DNA from: JBEKHT01 sp049511715
GTDB lineage: Bacteria > Chloroflexota > Anaerolineae > Anaerolineales > RBG-16-64-43
NCBI GenBank assembly: GCA_049511715.1
Contig: JBEKXU010000012.1
Coordinates: 18,438 to 82,437, forward strand
Direction: 5' to 3'
Length of the DNA stretch: 64,000 nucleotides
Part shown: piece after piece, positions 1-10,044 of the stretch
Position numbering within the stretch: the stretch's first letter is position 1
Layout: each line of letters opens with the position of its first letter
Program-made: the position numbers and the translations under genes
Notes under the pieces: model-generated
What the model was told of the DNA's origin: nothing
What the model saw: the letters and a program-made list of their open reading frames with translations, nothing else
The model's database searches: none

Positions 1-245
1 CGTGGGCGTGCCATGTTCACAGTCAAGGGACGGTCGTGAAGCTGAGAGCCGTTGAACATGCCGATTGCCTTCTGCGCCTCAGCCTGGGTCTCCATCTCGA
101 CGAAGGCGAATCCCTTGGACCGCCCTGTGTCTCGGTCTGTGATCAAGGTCACAGATTTGACCGAGCCGGCCTGGGCGAACAGCCCACGCAGGTCGTCCTC
201 TGATGTGGAATACGAAAGGTTCCCGACATAGAGCTTCGTTTCCAT
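1..245 (-). CDS. RRM RNA-binding protein (3' end cut by window edge)
   Basis: The minus strand reads from an ATG at 245 as METKLYVGNLSYSTSEDDL and continues without a stop to the left edge, giving 81 codons. It shows a single RNA recognition motif: the RNP2 box LYVGNL near residue 5 and the RNP1 box KGFAFVEM near residue 45. Small one-RRM proteins of this type bind single-stranded RNA and are often cold-induced chaperones in bacteria. A GGAG Shine-Dalgarno lies just upstream of the start. The C-terminal tail, often glycine-rich in this family, is outside the window. The RRM identity is clear; the physiological role is inferred from the family. Confidence 0.88.
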   Translation of the reverse strand, partial: METKLYVGNLSYSTSEDDLRGLFAQAGSVKSVTLITDRDTGRSKGFAFVEMETQAEAQKAIGMFNGSQLHDRPLTVNMARP

Positions 246-496
246 TTTGTCTCCAATCCGATTAGGCAGAGCGGTGAGGGACCCAGTTTGTGCTCAAGAG
301 TGAAGTGTAACACACTGCTCCACAAATCTCCCCGGCGGTCGCGGCGGCCCAGATTCCGCCCGGGTGCTCGATGACCCTCGTGGGCCGCACCGTTCCCGAA
401 AATCCTCATTCCAGAAGGCAGCACGTCTTGGCGCTCAGGAGTTCTGAACTCCCGCAAGACTTCGGATTGGGCCGCCGCCCCGATCCGGTGCGCTCT

Positions 497-1291
497 TCAC
501 GATGCCAGAAACCCCACCAAGATTCGGTTGAACTCCTCGGCATGGTCCACATTCACCGCGTGGCCGGCGGCGTGCAGGATGGCCTGCTGGGCCCCACGAA
601 TTCCGCTCACCAGGTCCTTCTGGACCGCGAGGGGAATCGTCGTGTCGCAATCTCCACCCACGACCAGGGTCGGGCTGCGGATTTCGCCGAGCCGACGGCG
701 CACGTCAAAGGTGGCCAGGGCTCGCATCGCCCCCCGGTAGGACCACGGGTCGGCTAATGCGATCTCCTCGATGAAAGTCTGCCGCAGGGGCTCCTGGCTG
801 TCGTCGGCGAACACTCGGTGAGCGACGGTTGAGGCCTGAGCGCGCGGACCGAACACCAGAACAAGCAGAATCCGGGCCGCATAGTAAGGAACCAAAAGCG
901 GCTTTCCTATTCGCAGGTGGGCAAACGTGCTCACCAGGACCAAATGTTTCACGGTCTCAGGGTGCTCCAGGGCTAGTTGCAAGGCCAGCGTCCCGCCCAT
1001 TGAGAGACCTACAACATCGGCGCGGCCGATCTCGAGCGAGTGCAGGAGGAAGACCATGGGCGACGCCATCTGAGTGATGTTCATTGCCCCCTTCGGGCGC
1101 GTTGACCCCCCAAAGCCTGGTGCGTCGGGAGCAATGGTTCGATACCCGGCCTGGGTGAGGGCGGGGGTCTGTAGCAACCAAGACTCACCCGTGGCACCTA
1201 GACCGTGCAACAGAAGTACCGCATGCTCCCCGGACGGGTTCAAATCGAGGTAATGCAACCTTCCGCCGTCGGGAAGAAAGATTTCAGGCAT
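497..1291 (-). CDS. alpha/beta-fold hydrolase
   Basis: 264-residue alpha/beta hydrolase. The oxyanion-hole motif HGLG lies at about 29-32, the nucleophile elbow GLSMGG puts the catalytic serine at about 97, the acid is Asp214 or Asp216 in GGDCD, and the catalytic histidine is about 244 in AAGHAVN. All triad members are therefore present. There is no signal peptide, so it is probably cytoplasmic. The substrate cannot be read from the sequence; relatives include carboxylesterases, lactonases and C-C hydrolases. It lies 64 bases downstream of moaA on the same strand and is probably co-transcribed, though no functional link to molybdopterin synthesis is evident. Confidence 0.85.
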   Translation of the reverse strand: MPEIFLPDGGRLHYLDLNPSGEHAVLLLHGLGATGESWLLQTPALTQAGYRTIAPDAPGFGGSTRPKGAMNITQMASPMVFLLHSLEIGRADVVGLSMGGTLALQLALEHPETVKHLVLVSTFAHLRIGKPLLVPYYAARILLVLVFGPRAQASTVAHRVFADDSQEPLRQTFIEEIALADPWSYRGAMRALATFDVRRRLGEIRSPTLVVGGDCDTTIPLAVQKDLVSGIRGAQQAILHAAGHAVNVDHAEEFNRILVGFLAS

Positions 1292-1355
1292 GTCCCGAAC
1301 TCGTGCTCCCTTGAGTGGCCAACGAAGCGCCGTTCCTGCCGCACGAGAGCCGGGA

Positions 1356-2348
1356 TTATCCGCCGATCTGAGCCATCCAGCGGGATCCCGGCTGTTGGCC
1401 GGCGGCCAAGTCGTGAACCTGAGGCTTCAGGTTCGCTGCAAGCTCAAGATACGGGCCGAGGGCCTCGCCTCGACGAATGGGCTCTCGCACGTCCACCTCT
1501 TGTGCTGCCAGGAGACAGGGGCGCAGGCGCCCATCGCAGGTCAGGCGAAGGCGATTGCATGTCGAGCAGAAGTTTGCGCTAATGGCTGAAATAAACCCGA
1601 TCGTCCCCTGAGCCCCCGGCACCCGGTACACACGGGCAGGCCCCAAGCCTGTCTTTTCGTTGGTCGGCTGCAATTCCAGATCCTTCAGGCTTTCCAGCAT
1701 GCCTTCGACCGGGAGGAATCCCCGCTGACGGTCTGAAAGGTCCGGCTCCCACTCATCCAGGTCTCCGACCCTCATCAATTCAATGAAGCGGACGTGCCAC
1801 GGCCGCTCCAGGCTGAGCCGCGCCAAATCCTCCAGTTCATCATCGTTTAGTCCTCTGATCACAACGGCATTCAGCTTGATCGGGAGCAGCGCGGCGCGCT
1901 CCGCAGCCGCGATGCCCCGCCAAACACGCTCGACCACACCTCCGCGAGTCAGGCGGGCGTAGCGGTCGGGCCGCAACGTGTCCAGGCTGACATTCACCCG
2001 TCTGAGTCCAGATTTGGCTAGCGGCTCGGCAAGGTCCTCAAGCAGGGTCGCATTGGTCGTCAAGCTGACTTCTTCAATGCCCGGAATCGCGGCGATCTCA
2101 TGCACCAGCAGGGGAAGATCGCGCCTCAGCAAGGGTTCCCCTCCGGTGAGCCGGATTCTACGGACTCCCAGCTGCGCGGCGGCCTCGACCACGCTGGCGA
2201 TTTCCTCGAAGCTGAGGATTTCATCGCGATGCTTCCAGTGTACCTTTTCGGGCGGCACGCAATAGATACAGCGGAGATTGCAGCGGTCCGTCAGCGAAAT
2301 CCGCAGATACTCCACCCGACGACCAAAACGGTCCACAAGGGGGGTCAT
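1356..2348 (-). CDS. moaA: GTP 3',8-cyclase, molybdenum cofactor biosynthesis
   Basis: 330-residue radical SAM enzyme that converts GTP to 3',8-cyclo-7,8-dihydro-GTP, the first step of molybdopterin synthesis. The N-terminal SAM cluster motif CNLRCIYC supplies Cys23, Cys27 and Cys30, followed by the glycine-rich TGGEP SAM site. A second cluster is ligated by the C-terminal CSTC and CDGRLRPC cysteines. The protein ends in the GG dipeptide that is essential in MoaA. The length is typical of the family. No other mo genes are visible in the window. The alpha/beta hydrolase gene follows 64 bases downstream on the same strand. Confidence 0.95.
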   Translation of the reverse strand: MTPLVDRFGRRVEYLRISLTDRCNLRCIYCVPPEKVHWKHRDEILSFEEIASVVEAAAQLGVRRIRLTGGEPLLRRDLPLLVHEIAAIPGIEEVSLTTNATLLEDLAEPLAKSGLRRVNVSLDTLRPDRYARLTRGGVVERVWRGIAAAERAALLPIKLNAVVIRGLNDDELEDLARLSLERPWHVRFIELMRVGDLDEWEPDLSDRQRGFLPVEGMLESLKDLELQPTNEKTGLGPARVYRVPGAQGTIGFISAISANFCSTCNRLRLTCDGRLRPCLLAAQEVDVREPIRRGEALGPYLELAANLKPQVHDLAAGQQPGSRWMAQIGG

Positions 2349-4330
2349 GGCAATTGCCTGGGCCGCAAACTTAGGATCGTGGCTTCCTCAATCTTCGTCA
2401 GCAGGGGACTCGCGCGGGTCAACAGGCGCATGGTGCCAAGGCCCGTCGGCAAGTGGACGCCTCTGTTGGTTAGTCGCCCCTCGATGCGCCCCTCAGCCCC
2501 TGGCCCATGGCAAGTGGCAGGCGGGGGAAGTCTGGTCGTGACCATTGGAGCTGATCTACGCCTAGTCGAGTGCAAGACGAGCCGCCCCCTCAAGAGCGGC
2601 AACGATCGCATCCCCCACTGAATGGCCGTCAGGCCTCTTTCTCCATCTGTCTCTATGATAAGAGCGAACGGCGGCCGGAGACCGTGCCGCTTACCCTTTT
2701 GCAGATGTGACAGACGCAATCATCCGAGGCCGCCCAGCGCCAACTCGAACCCGAGAGGTAGCCGGCAGGGGACCGAAAGCCGCCCGAATCGTCGGCACCC
2801 AAAGGACTTCTGAACTCGTCGGTCGCGACCAGAGGTTCACCAAAGTCCCTGCCCGCCGATCCAATGATCCAAGGGGCCGCGGCCTAGCACTGCTGGCAGA
2901 CCAGAGGGCGATCCTGGGTGGTTTACTCAAAGTTCTTGGCCCCCAGGAAGGACGTGCCGCAGTTAAAGCCCAGTGGCGGCCCTTGCAGGCCGTGCCTGGG
3001 GGGAAATCTGGAACACACCAGCCTCCGCCTGGGTTCGAGGGCTACCGCCCCACCAGCATTTCTGGCCTGCGGAGATTGTAATGCTCCTCCGCACTACGTT
3101 CGACAGGGACTGGGCCGTTCCCACGGCGACCAGAGCCCCCAGCGCGGTTGGCTCCGCCAAGACCGCAAGAATCGCCTCATGCCCCTGGGGGTCCAAATCC
3201 TGCCCCTCGCCCGCGAAGGGAAAACGGACCCTCCAGTGTAGGGCAATCCCCCGCCTTCGGGCGAAGTTGCCATAACAAAGCTTACCCTCTTGAGCATCGG
3301 AGAACCAATGGCGATTCCCGGAGAGCGGAGCACCAGCGTGAATTGGTGAAAGGCTGAGTTCCGAGAACGGGATCATGGCTCTGCCCATTGCCAGGCCGCA
3401 TCGATCCCCGAGTGGCCCGCTGGGCCCTACATAGCGCTGTGGGCTGCTCATTACGGTCCGCTGCCGAGCCAAGGAGCAGGGGCGCCAAGCTGGCAGCGAC
3501 TGCATGGGCCGGCTCGAAAGCTGCCCGTCCCCCCATGGGGAAAGCCTTTGCATTGGGCGGCAAATGCAGCGGGGGAAGGGAAATCGCCGGATGGCCGATC
3601 AGCGTACGATCCGGAAGCAACGCCTGAGGCGGGCGTCCCTCGATTGCCGATTCAATCGGCTCGTGGTTAACCCCACGGGCTCCCCAGAGGAGCTGGATGG
3701 CGATCGCGGCCAGAGTAGGAGCGGGGATGGTTGGCCAGGGAAGCAGGTCCATCAGGCCCTGGAAAAAGCGACACCGCCAATCTTGTCCCAGGGGAAAGAA
3801 CCCGCGAGCCCCCCCGGTCCTGGGCTGATCCTCAACCTTGTAATCGAATTGGGTGCCCTCCTCCGAGCCATCGGACCAGGGCAGGGTTCCAAGCGCAGCG
3901 GCGACGGCGAAGGTGAGAATGGGGAGAGGCGCCGGGCTGAGGGTAGGCCTTTCCCATCGGGCAGGGGTCAGCACCTGGAGCTGCGCCGCATGACAAGCGC
4001 ACGACCGGGGGCCCAACTCAGAAGTCTGCTCGCATTTCGAGCGCCGCCCGCCGCGCGGATGGGGAAGGGCCCGGCGCTGGTGGTCGACCGCGAGAGCGCT
4101 CAAAGGCAGGCCGCGACCCGCAGAGGCGAAATCATTTCCAAGAATGCCGACTCGATAAAGACGTCCCTGTTGCATCGCCGCTGGCTCAAGTTGGTAGACA
4201 TACGGGATTCCGTTTGGGGGCTTGGGCAAGCCCATCCTGGGGCCATCATCAGGCGTATAATCGGCGGGCGCTGCCACAGGTCGCCAAATCCGCCGCCGTC
4301 AACTTCGGTGCTGCACTCCCTTCTACTCGA
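2349..4330. other. gene-poor stretch, about 2 kb, probably decayed sequence
   Basis: I find no convincing gene here on either strand. The long open frames, the largest about 330 codons on the minus strand, are low in complexity and Arg/Pro/Gly-rich, lack good Shine-Dalgarno starts and show no recognisable motif, as expected in GC-rich non-coding DNA. Short minus-strand stretches (about 3,000-3,350 and 3,600-3,950) have more protein-like composition but are split between frames, so a decayed gene is possible. A TATAAT hexamer at 4256-4261, about 70 bases before the next gene, could be its -10 box, but I see no good -35 partner. Confidence 0.55.
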
Positions 4331-5902
4331 ATGCAACTTCCCCGCTATCTGGCGCTTTCCGTCTTTACCTCGGGAATGACCGCTCTCGCGATTGAGCTTT
4401 GCGCCTCCCGGCTGCTGGGCAATGTTTTTGGGACAAGCAATCTGGTGTGGGCCAACATTATCGGCTTGATCCTCTTGTATTTGACCGTCGGGTATTTCAT
4501 TGGAGGCCGGTGGGCCGACCGCTCACCGGATCCGTTGGTCTTCTATGGGATTCTTGCCTGGGCCGCCCTGGCGGCTGGCGTGGTTCCGGTAGTCAGCCGG
4601 CCCGTGTTGCAGGCCGCGGCGAACGCGGTCGCGAACCTCCAAGCGGCAGTAGCTCTCGGCTCCTTCGCAGCCGTTCTGATTCTCTTTTGCGTCCCGGTGA
4701 CTCTCCTGGGGTGCGTGTCGCCCTTCGCCATGCGCTTGGCTATGCGGGAGGTCAAGACGGCCGGGGATGTGTCCGGAAAGCTTTATGCGGTTTCCACCTT
4801 AGGTTCGATCTTCGGTACCTTTTTGCCGGTCCTTTGGTTGATTCCAGCAATCGGCACGGCCCGGACCTTCCTGTTGTTTTCCGCGTTGCTGATGGCCGTC
4901 GGCCTAATTGGAATGTGGCGAAGCAGTCGCCGGGCGGCTTTGCTCCATGCCTGGATGCCCCTCGTGCTGGTCTTGCTCATCGTGTTCGGCGTGCGGGGCA
5001 CGATCAAGGATACGGTGGGCCAGATCTTTGAGAAGGAATCGGCCTACAACTACATTCAGGTGATCCAGCGCGGCAGTACCCGCTACCTGTTGCTCAACGA
5101 GGGCGAAGGGGTGCACTCGATCTACGATCCCAACCAACTGGCTACGTATGGCACCTGGGACTATTTTCTCTCCGCCCCTTTCTTCAACCGGCCTCCCTAT
5201 TCTTCCGCCATGGTCGACTCGGTGGCGATCGTCGGTCTGGCCGCCGGGACGTCTGCCCGGCAGTTCACGGCGGCCTTCGGGCCGATTCCTATCGACGGTT
5301 TCGAAATCGATCCTGCTATCCTTCAAGTTGGACGGCAGTACTTTGACATGAACGAGCCCAATCTCAATCCCATTGCCCAGGACGGACGCTGGGGGCTCGA
5401 GCATAGCCGCAGGACCTACTCCGTAATCGTCGTGGACGCCTACCGACCGCCGTACATCCCCTGGCAACTGACGACGCAAGAATTCTTTGAGGTCGTGCGC
5501 CAGCATCTAGAACCCCAGGGCGTGCTGGTGATGAACATCGCGCGCCTGCCTGATGACCGCCGGCTCTTGGACGGAATCGCCTCAACGGTGCACACGGTTT
5601 TCCCCAGCGAGTACGTGGTGGATGTTCCCGACAGCCTCAATAGCATCCTCTATGCGACGTGCCAGCCGACGCAGGTTGGAAATCTCCTCGCGAATCGCGA
5701 TGAGTTTCTATCGGCCGAACCGAAGTCCGAGGGCGGGCGCTTCCTTCTGGATGTGCTGGATCGCACGGTGGCGAATCTCCAGTCGGCTCCTGGGCCGGGT
5801 CCAGTGTTCACCGACGACTGGGCCCCGGTGGAGCAGCTGACGAACTCGATGGTGATCCATTTCGTGCTCAGCGGAGGGCTGCGGGAGCTTGCCCCTCAGT
5901 AA
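4331..5902 (+). CDS. fused membrane protein/spermidine synthase-like protein
   Basis: 523-residue protein with an N-terminal half of about seven hydrophobic segments (residues about 5-240) and a C-terminal Rossmann-like domain resembling spermidine synthase. The latter has a glycine-rich AdoMet loop (GLAAGTSARQF) and an acidic FEIDPAIL motif. Such fusions of a transporter-like membrane domain with an aminopropyltransferase-like domain are common in Chloroflexota and Acidobacteriota, but their substrate is generally unproven. I chose the ATG at 4331, which gives a protein starting MQLPRYLALSVF directly before the first membrane segment. The upstream in-frame extension looks untranslated. It is followed after 58 bases by the DUF1461 gene and may form an operon with it. 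Confidence 0.82.
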   Translation: MQLPRYLALSVFTSGMTALAIELCASRLLGNVFGTSNLVWANIIGLILLYLTVGYFIGGRWADRSPDPLVFYGILAWAALAAGVVPVVSRPVLQAAANAVANLQAAVALGSFAAVLILFCVPVTLLGCVSPFAMRLAMREVKTAGDVSGKLYAVSTLGSIFGTFLPVLWLIPAIGTARTFLLFSALLMAVGLIGMWRSSRRAALLHAWMPLVLVLLIVFGVRGTIKDTVGQIFEKESAYNYIQVIQRGSTRYLLLNEGEGVHSIYDPNQLATYGTWDYFLSAPFFNRPPYSSAMVDSVAIVGLAAGTSARQFTAAFGPIPIDGFEIDPAILQVGRQYFDMNEPNLNPIAQDGRWGLEHSRRTYSVIVVDAYRPPYIPWQLTTQEFFEVVRQHLEPQGVLVMNIARLPDDRRLLDGIASTVHTVFPSEYVVDVPDSLNSILYATCQPTQVGNLLANRDEFLSAEPKSEGGRFLLDVLDRTVANLQSAPGPGPVFTDDWAPVEQLTNSMVIHFVLSGGLRELAPQ

Positions 5903-5960
5903 CTCTTGGAGTTAGCCCAGCAGCTTGCGGAGAGAGATCCCAGTCTGGGAAGAGGTCCCC

Positions 5961-6629
5961 ATGAAGGCGATCGGAGTCTTTCGTGCACTGCTCTTCATAT
6001 CCATTCCCTTGGTCCTGGTTCTTTCTTGGGTCTGCCTGCTCTTGACCCCGGTCTTTATCAACTGGGAATACCGCCGAGCCAGTTTTCCTCCGGACCCTTA
6101 TGGCTTCACGGTCGAAGACCGGTTGCATTGGGCGGACATCTCGCGTCAGTATCTCGTGAACAACCAGGGGATTGATTTCCTGGCCAACCAGCGTCTGTCC
6201 GACGGCTCGCCCCTGTACAACGCAAGGGAGCTACGCCACATGTCCGACGTGAAAGGCGTTGTTCATGGAGCCCTGATCCTCTGGGTAGTGTCCCTGATCG
6301 TTGCCCTGGCGAGCGTTCTCTACCTGTCCCGCAAAGATGCCGCCAAGATGGCGAGGTCGGTGCAGTACGGGGCGGTTCTGACCATCGTCCTGTTGGCGGG
6401 TATCCTTGCGCTGGTAACGTTGGCCTGGGACCAGTTCTTTGTGGATTTCCACCATCTGTTCTTTCAGGGGAACAGCTGGCTCTTTTCCTACTCAGATTCC
6501 TTGATTCGTTTGTTCCCCGTCCAGTTCTGGCAAGATTGCTTCCTGACGCTCGGGATCGGGTCCGCCCTCTGTGCCATTGGGTTGTGGCTCTTGGCGCGCT
6601 GGGGAGAGCGCAGGCTGGCGCACAGGTAA
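5961..6629 (+). CDS. DUF1461/TIGR01906 family integral membrane protein
   Basis: 222 residues from the ATG at 5961, which has a GAGG Shine-Dalgarno upstream. Four hydrophobic segments are visible, at the N-terminus, about 95-118, about 130-155 and about 190-215. The family signature lies between segments three and four, in a loop reading FHHLFFQGNSWLFSY followed by LIRLFP. DUF1461 proteins are predicted polytopic membrane proteins; a few firmicute members are implicated in lipoprotein N-terminal modification (Lit), an intramolecular acyl transfer that makes lyso-form lipoproteins. That role here is inference. An alternative ATG at 5925 would add 12 polar residues and is less likely. Confidence 0.8.
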   Translation: MKAIGVFRALLFISIPLVLVLSWVCLLLTPVFINWEYRRASFPPDPYGFTVEDRLHWADISRQYLVNNQGIDFLANQRLSDGSPLYNARELRHMSDVKGVVHGALILWVVSLIVALASVLYLSRKDAAKMARSVQYGAVLTIVLLAGILALVTLAWDQFFVDFHHLFFQGNSWLFSYSDSLIRLFPVQFWQDCFLTLGIGSALCAIGLWLLARWGERRLAHR

Positions 6630-6924
6630 CCGCGCGGAGTCCGGCCTTGGCGAGGCGCATCGGTTTTGGAACCGACCGGGTCATCGAGGGAATGACGATG
6701 GCCGGTGTTGGATTCGCCCGCGAGCCGGTTTTGCAACCCGAAAGCTTGCTCTCCGGTCATTGGCGGCCCAAGCGCCCAGGCTCTCGAACCCGCCACAGCA
6801 GCTTTGGATCGCTTCACTGGAAATCCCAGTCCCGCGGCTGATCCGCTGAGGAGCGCTCGGCGGTCGTTGGCCAAGGCAGGCCCAACGGAATCGAGGGTGG
6901 CACGCGCTGGGGCCCCGCTCGGGA

Positions 6925-7599
6925 TCACCCGATTGGTTCCAGGCAGGCGGGGACGTCGTTTCGGGGATTGTTCACGATGGGGCCGACAGCCTTAATGGTC
7001 ATGCGGTCTGAGGCGAAAGGGACAAGCAGCTGGACCAGGTCTCCCGCGACCTGACTGGGTTCCATCCAGCTCCGCGCTGCCTGCGGACCCAAGATCACGG
7101 GCATTCGCTGGTGGAAGCGAGCGATCAGTTCATTGGCCTGGCAGGTCAGAATCGTGCAGCTGCGGAGTTCCTTCCCCTGAGGGTCCTGCCACGATTCCCA
7201 CAGGCCGGCGAAGACAAAGGGATCCCCGGACGAGAGGCGGACATGGTAGGGCTTTCGTGCAGGACGGCCCTTGATCCCAACCTGTTCCCATTCGTAGAAA
7301 CCGTCCGCTAGGATCAGGCAGCGCCTCTTGGCGAGAGCGGAGCGAAAGGCGGGCTTGTTGCTCGCTGTTTCCGCTCGGGCATTGATCAGCCGTGCACCCA
7401 CCCTGGGATCGCGTGCCCAGGAGGGAACGAGGCCCCAGCGCAGCATTTCCAGGCGCAGAGGGTCCAGGCTGGTCAAGGCCGCCACCTGCTGAGTGGGGGC
7501 AATATTGAATCGAGGGGACAGGCTCAATCCCGGCAGGTGCACCTGCAAAGCCTGCTCGATACGGTCGAGGTCAGCCGCCAGGGAGAAACGCCCACACAT
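6925..7599 (-). CDS. SOS response-associated peptidase (SRAP/HMCES-like)
   Basis: 224 residues from the ATG at 7599, chosen so that Cys2 becomes N-terminal after methionine removal, as the mechanism requires. SRAP proteins form a thiazolidine crosslink between Cys2 and abasic sites in single-stranded DNA, protecting them. Visible conserved residues are Cys2, Asn73 and Glu77 in INARAET, Glu103 in GFYEW, and His163 in RFHQRMP. Another in-frame ATG two codons upstream would destroy the Cys2 arrangement. The gene is convergent with the DUF1461 gene, with 295 bases between them in which I see nothing specific. Confidence 0.93.
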   Translation of the reverse strand: MCGRFSLAADLDRIEQALQVHLPGLSLSPRFNIAPTQQVAALTSLDPLRLEMLRWGLVPSWARDPRVGARLINARAETASNKPAFRSALAKRRCLILADGFYEWEQVGIKGRPARKPYHVRLSSGDPFVFAGLWESWQDPQGKELRSCTILTCQANELIARFHQRMPVILGPQAARSWMEPSQVAGDLVQLLVPFASDRMTIKAVGPIVNNPRNDVPACLEPIG

Positions 7600-8151
7600 A
7601 TTCAATGCTCTCGAGGCAAGGACTTCAGGGGGTGCTTCGAAGGCGAGGGTGGCATCCAGGCGCCGCCTCGGAGGGGGAATTCACCCGGCCCTGAACCCGA
7701 TCCCCCCGCTCGAGCTTCAGCTTGGAGTGAGCACCGCCGACCCCAACCGTGGGCTGTCGTTCGATCGTCTCCCAGAGAGTCTGGTCCTCTCGGATCCTGG
7801 GCTCTGGGCACCCTGTGAGCGCTCAACGCCATGTGACTAGAGCCTACGCCCCAACTGTGCCAGCCGCACACTCCACAGGCGCACAACGTTTCCTGCCAGG
7901 CCTCGGCCACGCGCGGTACCGTAGGGCCCTCGGGAACTGAACTCCCTCGATCCGGGTGGGCAGGGAGCTGGCGAGCGCTGGCGCGGATCTGATAAGAAGG
8001 AATGCACCGATCACAGGGTGCTGGCGAGCACGTCGGGCGCCTTTCAGCCCGGGAGGAGGAAGGTCAGCCCAGCTACCCTGACGCCCAGCGATTCCGGGAT
8101 GGCTCCTGAATCGTGTGGAATGGCGCTGCCGAGGTTCAAGTCCTCCCGAGC
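7600..8151. other. non-coding stretch between convergent/tandem genes
   Basis: 552 bases without a supportable gene. Open frames are short, arginine-rich and without motifs. A tRNA T-arm-like sequence at about 8132-8150 was examined and rejected. I see no clear promoter or terminator. Confidence 0.5.
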
Positions 8152-9831
8152 CTAGACCCAGGTCGGCTCCTGGTACGTTCCCATAACACCCTTCAGAACA
8201 GCGATGATTTCTCCCAGGGTGGCGTAGCCTCGGACCGCCTCCAGCAGGTGGGGCATCAGGTTCTCGGTCCCCTGCGCCGCGATGCGCAGCCGATCCAGGG
8301 CCTGACCTACCCGCCCGGAATCCCGATCCTGGCGCAGCTGCTTCAGGCGAGCGACCTGGCGGCTCAACCCTTCCGGATCGATTTGTAACAATGGGATCGA
8401 GATGGGGGCTTCGTCTTCGAACGCGTTGACCCCCACCACGATCCGCTTCTGCTCGTCGATCTCGTGCTGATAGCGGTAGGCCGCGTCGGCAATCTCTCTC
8501 TGGAAGAAGCCACTCTGGATGGCAGGCAGGACACCCCCCAATTCGTCGATGCGCCGAAAATAATCTCGGGCCTGAGCTTCCATGCGGTCCGTCAGGGCCT
8601 CAACAAAGAAGGACCCCCCCAGCGGATCGATGGTATTGGCCACACCGGACTCGTAGGCCAGGATTTGCTGGGTGCGTAGCGCCGTGGTCACGGCCTCTTG
8701 AGAGGGGAGGGCCAGGGCCTCGTCCATCGAGTTGGTGTGCAAGCTTTGTGTGCCGCCGAGCACGGCAGAGAGGGCTTGAAGGGCCACCCGGACCACATTG
8801 ATCTCGGGTTGCTGGGCGGTCAGGCTGCAGCCAGCGGTTTGGGCATGGAATCTCAGGAGCCAAGAACGCGGGTCCTTGGCCTGAAAGGTCTCGCGCATGA
8901 GCCGGGCCCACAGGCGCCGTGCCGCTCGGTACTTGGCGATCTCCTCAAAGAAGTCGTTGTGTGCGTTGAAGAAGAAGGAAAGCCGGGGGGCAAACTGGTC
9001 GACCAGCATCCCTCTCTGAATCCCCCGGCGAACATATTCCATGCCGTCGGCCAGGGTGAAGGCCAACTCCTGTGCGGCGGTCGAGCCTGCCTCGCGAATG
9101 TGGTAGCCCGAGATCGAGATGGTGTTCCACTGAGGAACGTGCAGGGAGCCGAACTCCATGGTATCCACCACGAGCCTCAGCGACGGCTCAGGGGGAAAGA
9201 TGTATTCCTTCTGGGCGATGTACTCCTTGAGGATGTCGTTTTGAATCGTGCCGCGCAGCTGTTGGGCGGCGATTCCCTGCTTCTCGGCCACGGCCAGGTA
9301 CATGGCCCAGATGACGGCCGCTGGCGAGTTGATCGTCATACTCGTGGAGACTCGGTCCAGCGGAATGTCTGCCAACAGGATTTCCATATCTTTCAGTGAG
9401 GAGATGGCCACTCCACACACACCGAACTCGCCCAATGCCTCGGGAGCATCGCTGTCGTAGCCCATCAGGGTGGGAAGGTCGAAGGCGACCGAAAGCCCGG
9501 TCTCTCCCTCCTCCCTCAGGTAGCGGAAGCGGGCATTGGTCTCCTCCGCCGTGCCGAATCCGGCAAACATGCGCATGGTCCACAATCTTCCGCGGTACAG
9601 GCTGGGATGGATTCCGCGTGTATACGGGAATTCTCCGGGCAGGCCAAGATCCTGGAGGGTATCCAAATTCGGAATGTCGAGCGGGGTGTACAGCCGGTGG
9701 ATGGGATCGGAAGAGGTGGTTCGGAATTCTGGCTGTCGCTCGGGGGATCGGCCGAGGGCCTGGGAAAGAGTCGTCTCTTCCCACGCTTTCAATGCCCGGC
9801 GGAGCCGTTCCAGCGTCTCCCGCTCGTACAT
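8152..9831 (-). CDS. methylmalonyl-CoA mutase-type catalytic (large) subunit
   Basis: 559-residue acyl-CoA mutase catalytic chain. The TIM-barrel signature is visible: YRGRLWTMRMFAGFGTA near residue 80, GLSVAFDLPTLMGYDSD near 110, and QTAGCSLTAQQPEINVVR near 360, then GGTQSLHTNSMDEA. The chain stops after the barrel and linker; the cobalamin domain with its DxHxxG motif is missing, so the B12 subunit must be a separate gene outside the window. The enzyme interconverts methylmalonyl-CoA and succinyl-CoA, or a related branched pair such as isobutyryl/butyryl-CoA; I cannot separate these by eye. The ATG at 9831 has a perfect GGAGG Shine-Dalgarno. Confidence 0.9.
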   Translation of the reverse strand: MYERETLERLRRALKAWEETTLSQALGRSPERQPEFRTTSSDPIHRLYTPLDIPNLDTLQDLGLPGEFPYTRGIHPSLYRGRLWTMRMFAGFGTAEETNARFRYLREEGETGLSVAFDLPTLMGYDSDAPEALGEFGVCGVAISSLKDMEILLADIPLDRVSTSMTINSPAAVIWAMYLAVAEKQGIAAQQLRGTIQNDILKEYIAQKEYIFPPEPSLRLVVDTMEFGSLHVPQWNTISISGYHIREAGSTAAQELAFTLADGMEYVRRGIQRGMLVDQFAPRLSFFFNAHNDFFEEIAKYRAARRLWARLMRETFQAKDPRSWLLRFHAQTAGCSLTAQQPEINVVRVALQALSAVLGGTQSLHTNSMDEALALPSQEAVTTALRTQQILAYESGVANTIDPLGGSFFVEALTDRMEAQARDYFRRIDELGGVLPAIQSGFFQREIADAAYRYQHEIDEQKRIVVGVNAFEDEAPISIPLLQIDPEGLSRQVARLKQLRQDRDSGRVGQALDRLRIAAQGTENLMPHLLEAVRGYATLGEIIAVLKGVMGTYQEPTWV

Positions 9832-9924
9832 TGATTCCTCCCGCCGGGCCGTAACCGGCTCGATCCTGACCACCCTTTGGATCCGAAAAAGCGGGAGCCG
9901 GGTTGCCCGGCTTAAGCCGCGGCG

Positions 9925-9933
9925 ATTATAACA
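9925..9933 (-). promoter_or_regulatory. extended -10 promoter element for the mutase gene
   Basis: On the minus strand the bases read TGTTATAAT, an extended -10 element with a perfect TATAAT hexamer, about 95 bases upstream of the mutase start. No consensus -35 is needed for this promoter class and none is seen. Confidence 0.55.
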
Positions 9934-10044
9934 TTCGCAGGTAGCGGATCGACTCTGGCAAGTGTACAATAATAGGAGGAGTTGGAGGGGGTCCCGCGAT
10001 TCGGCAAACGACCCTGGGCCCACAGGAAAGCAAAGGCCCCGTCG

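Noticed and set aside
3282..4379. Two long overlapping open frames on opposite strands (about 331 and 291 codons)
   Set aside because: Low-complexity Arg/Pro/Gly composition, no motifs, no good ribosome binding sites; typical GC-rich spurious frames.
8110..8152. tRNA-like T-arm (GGTTCAAGTCC) near the end of the mutase gene
   Set aside because: No matching acceptor strand, D-arm or anticodon arm can be found at the right distances.
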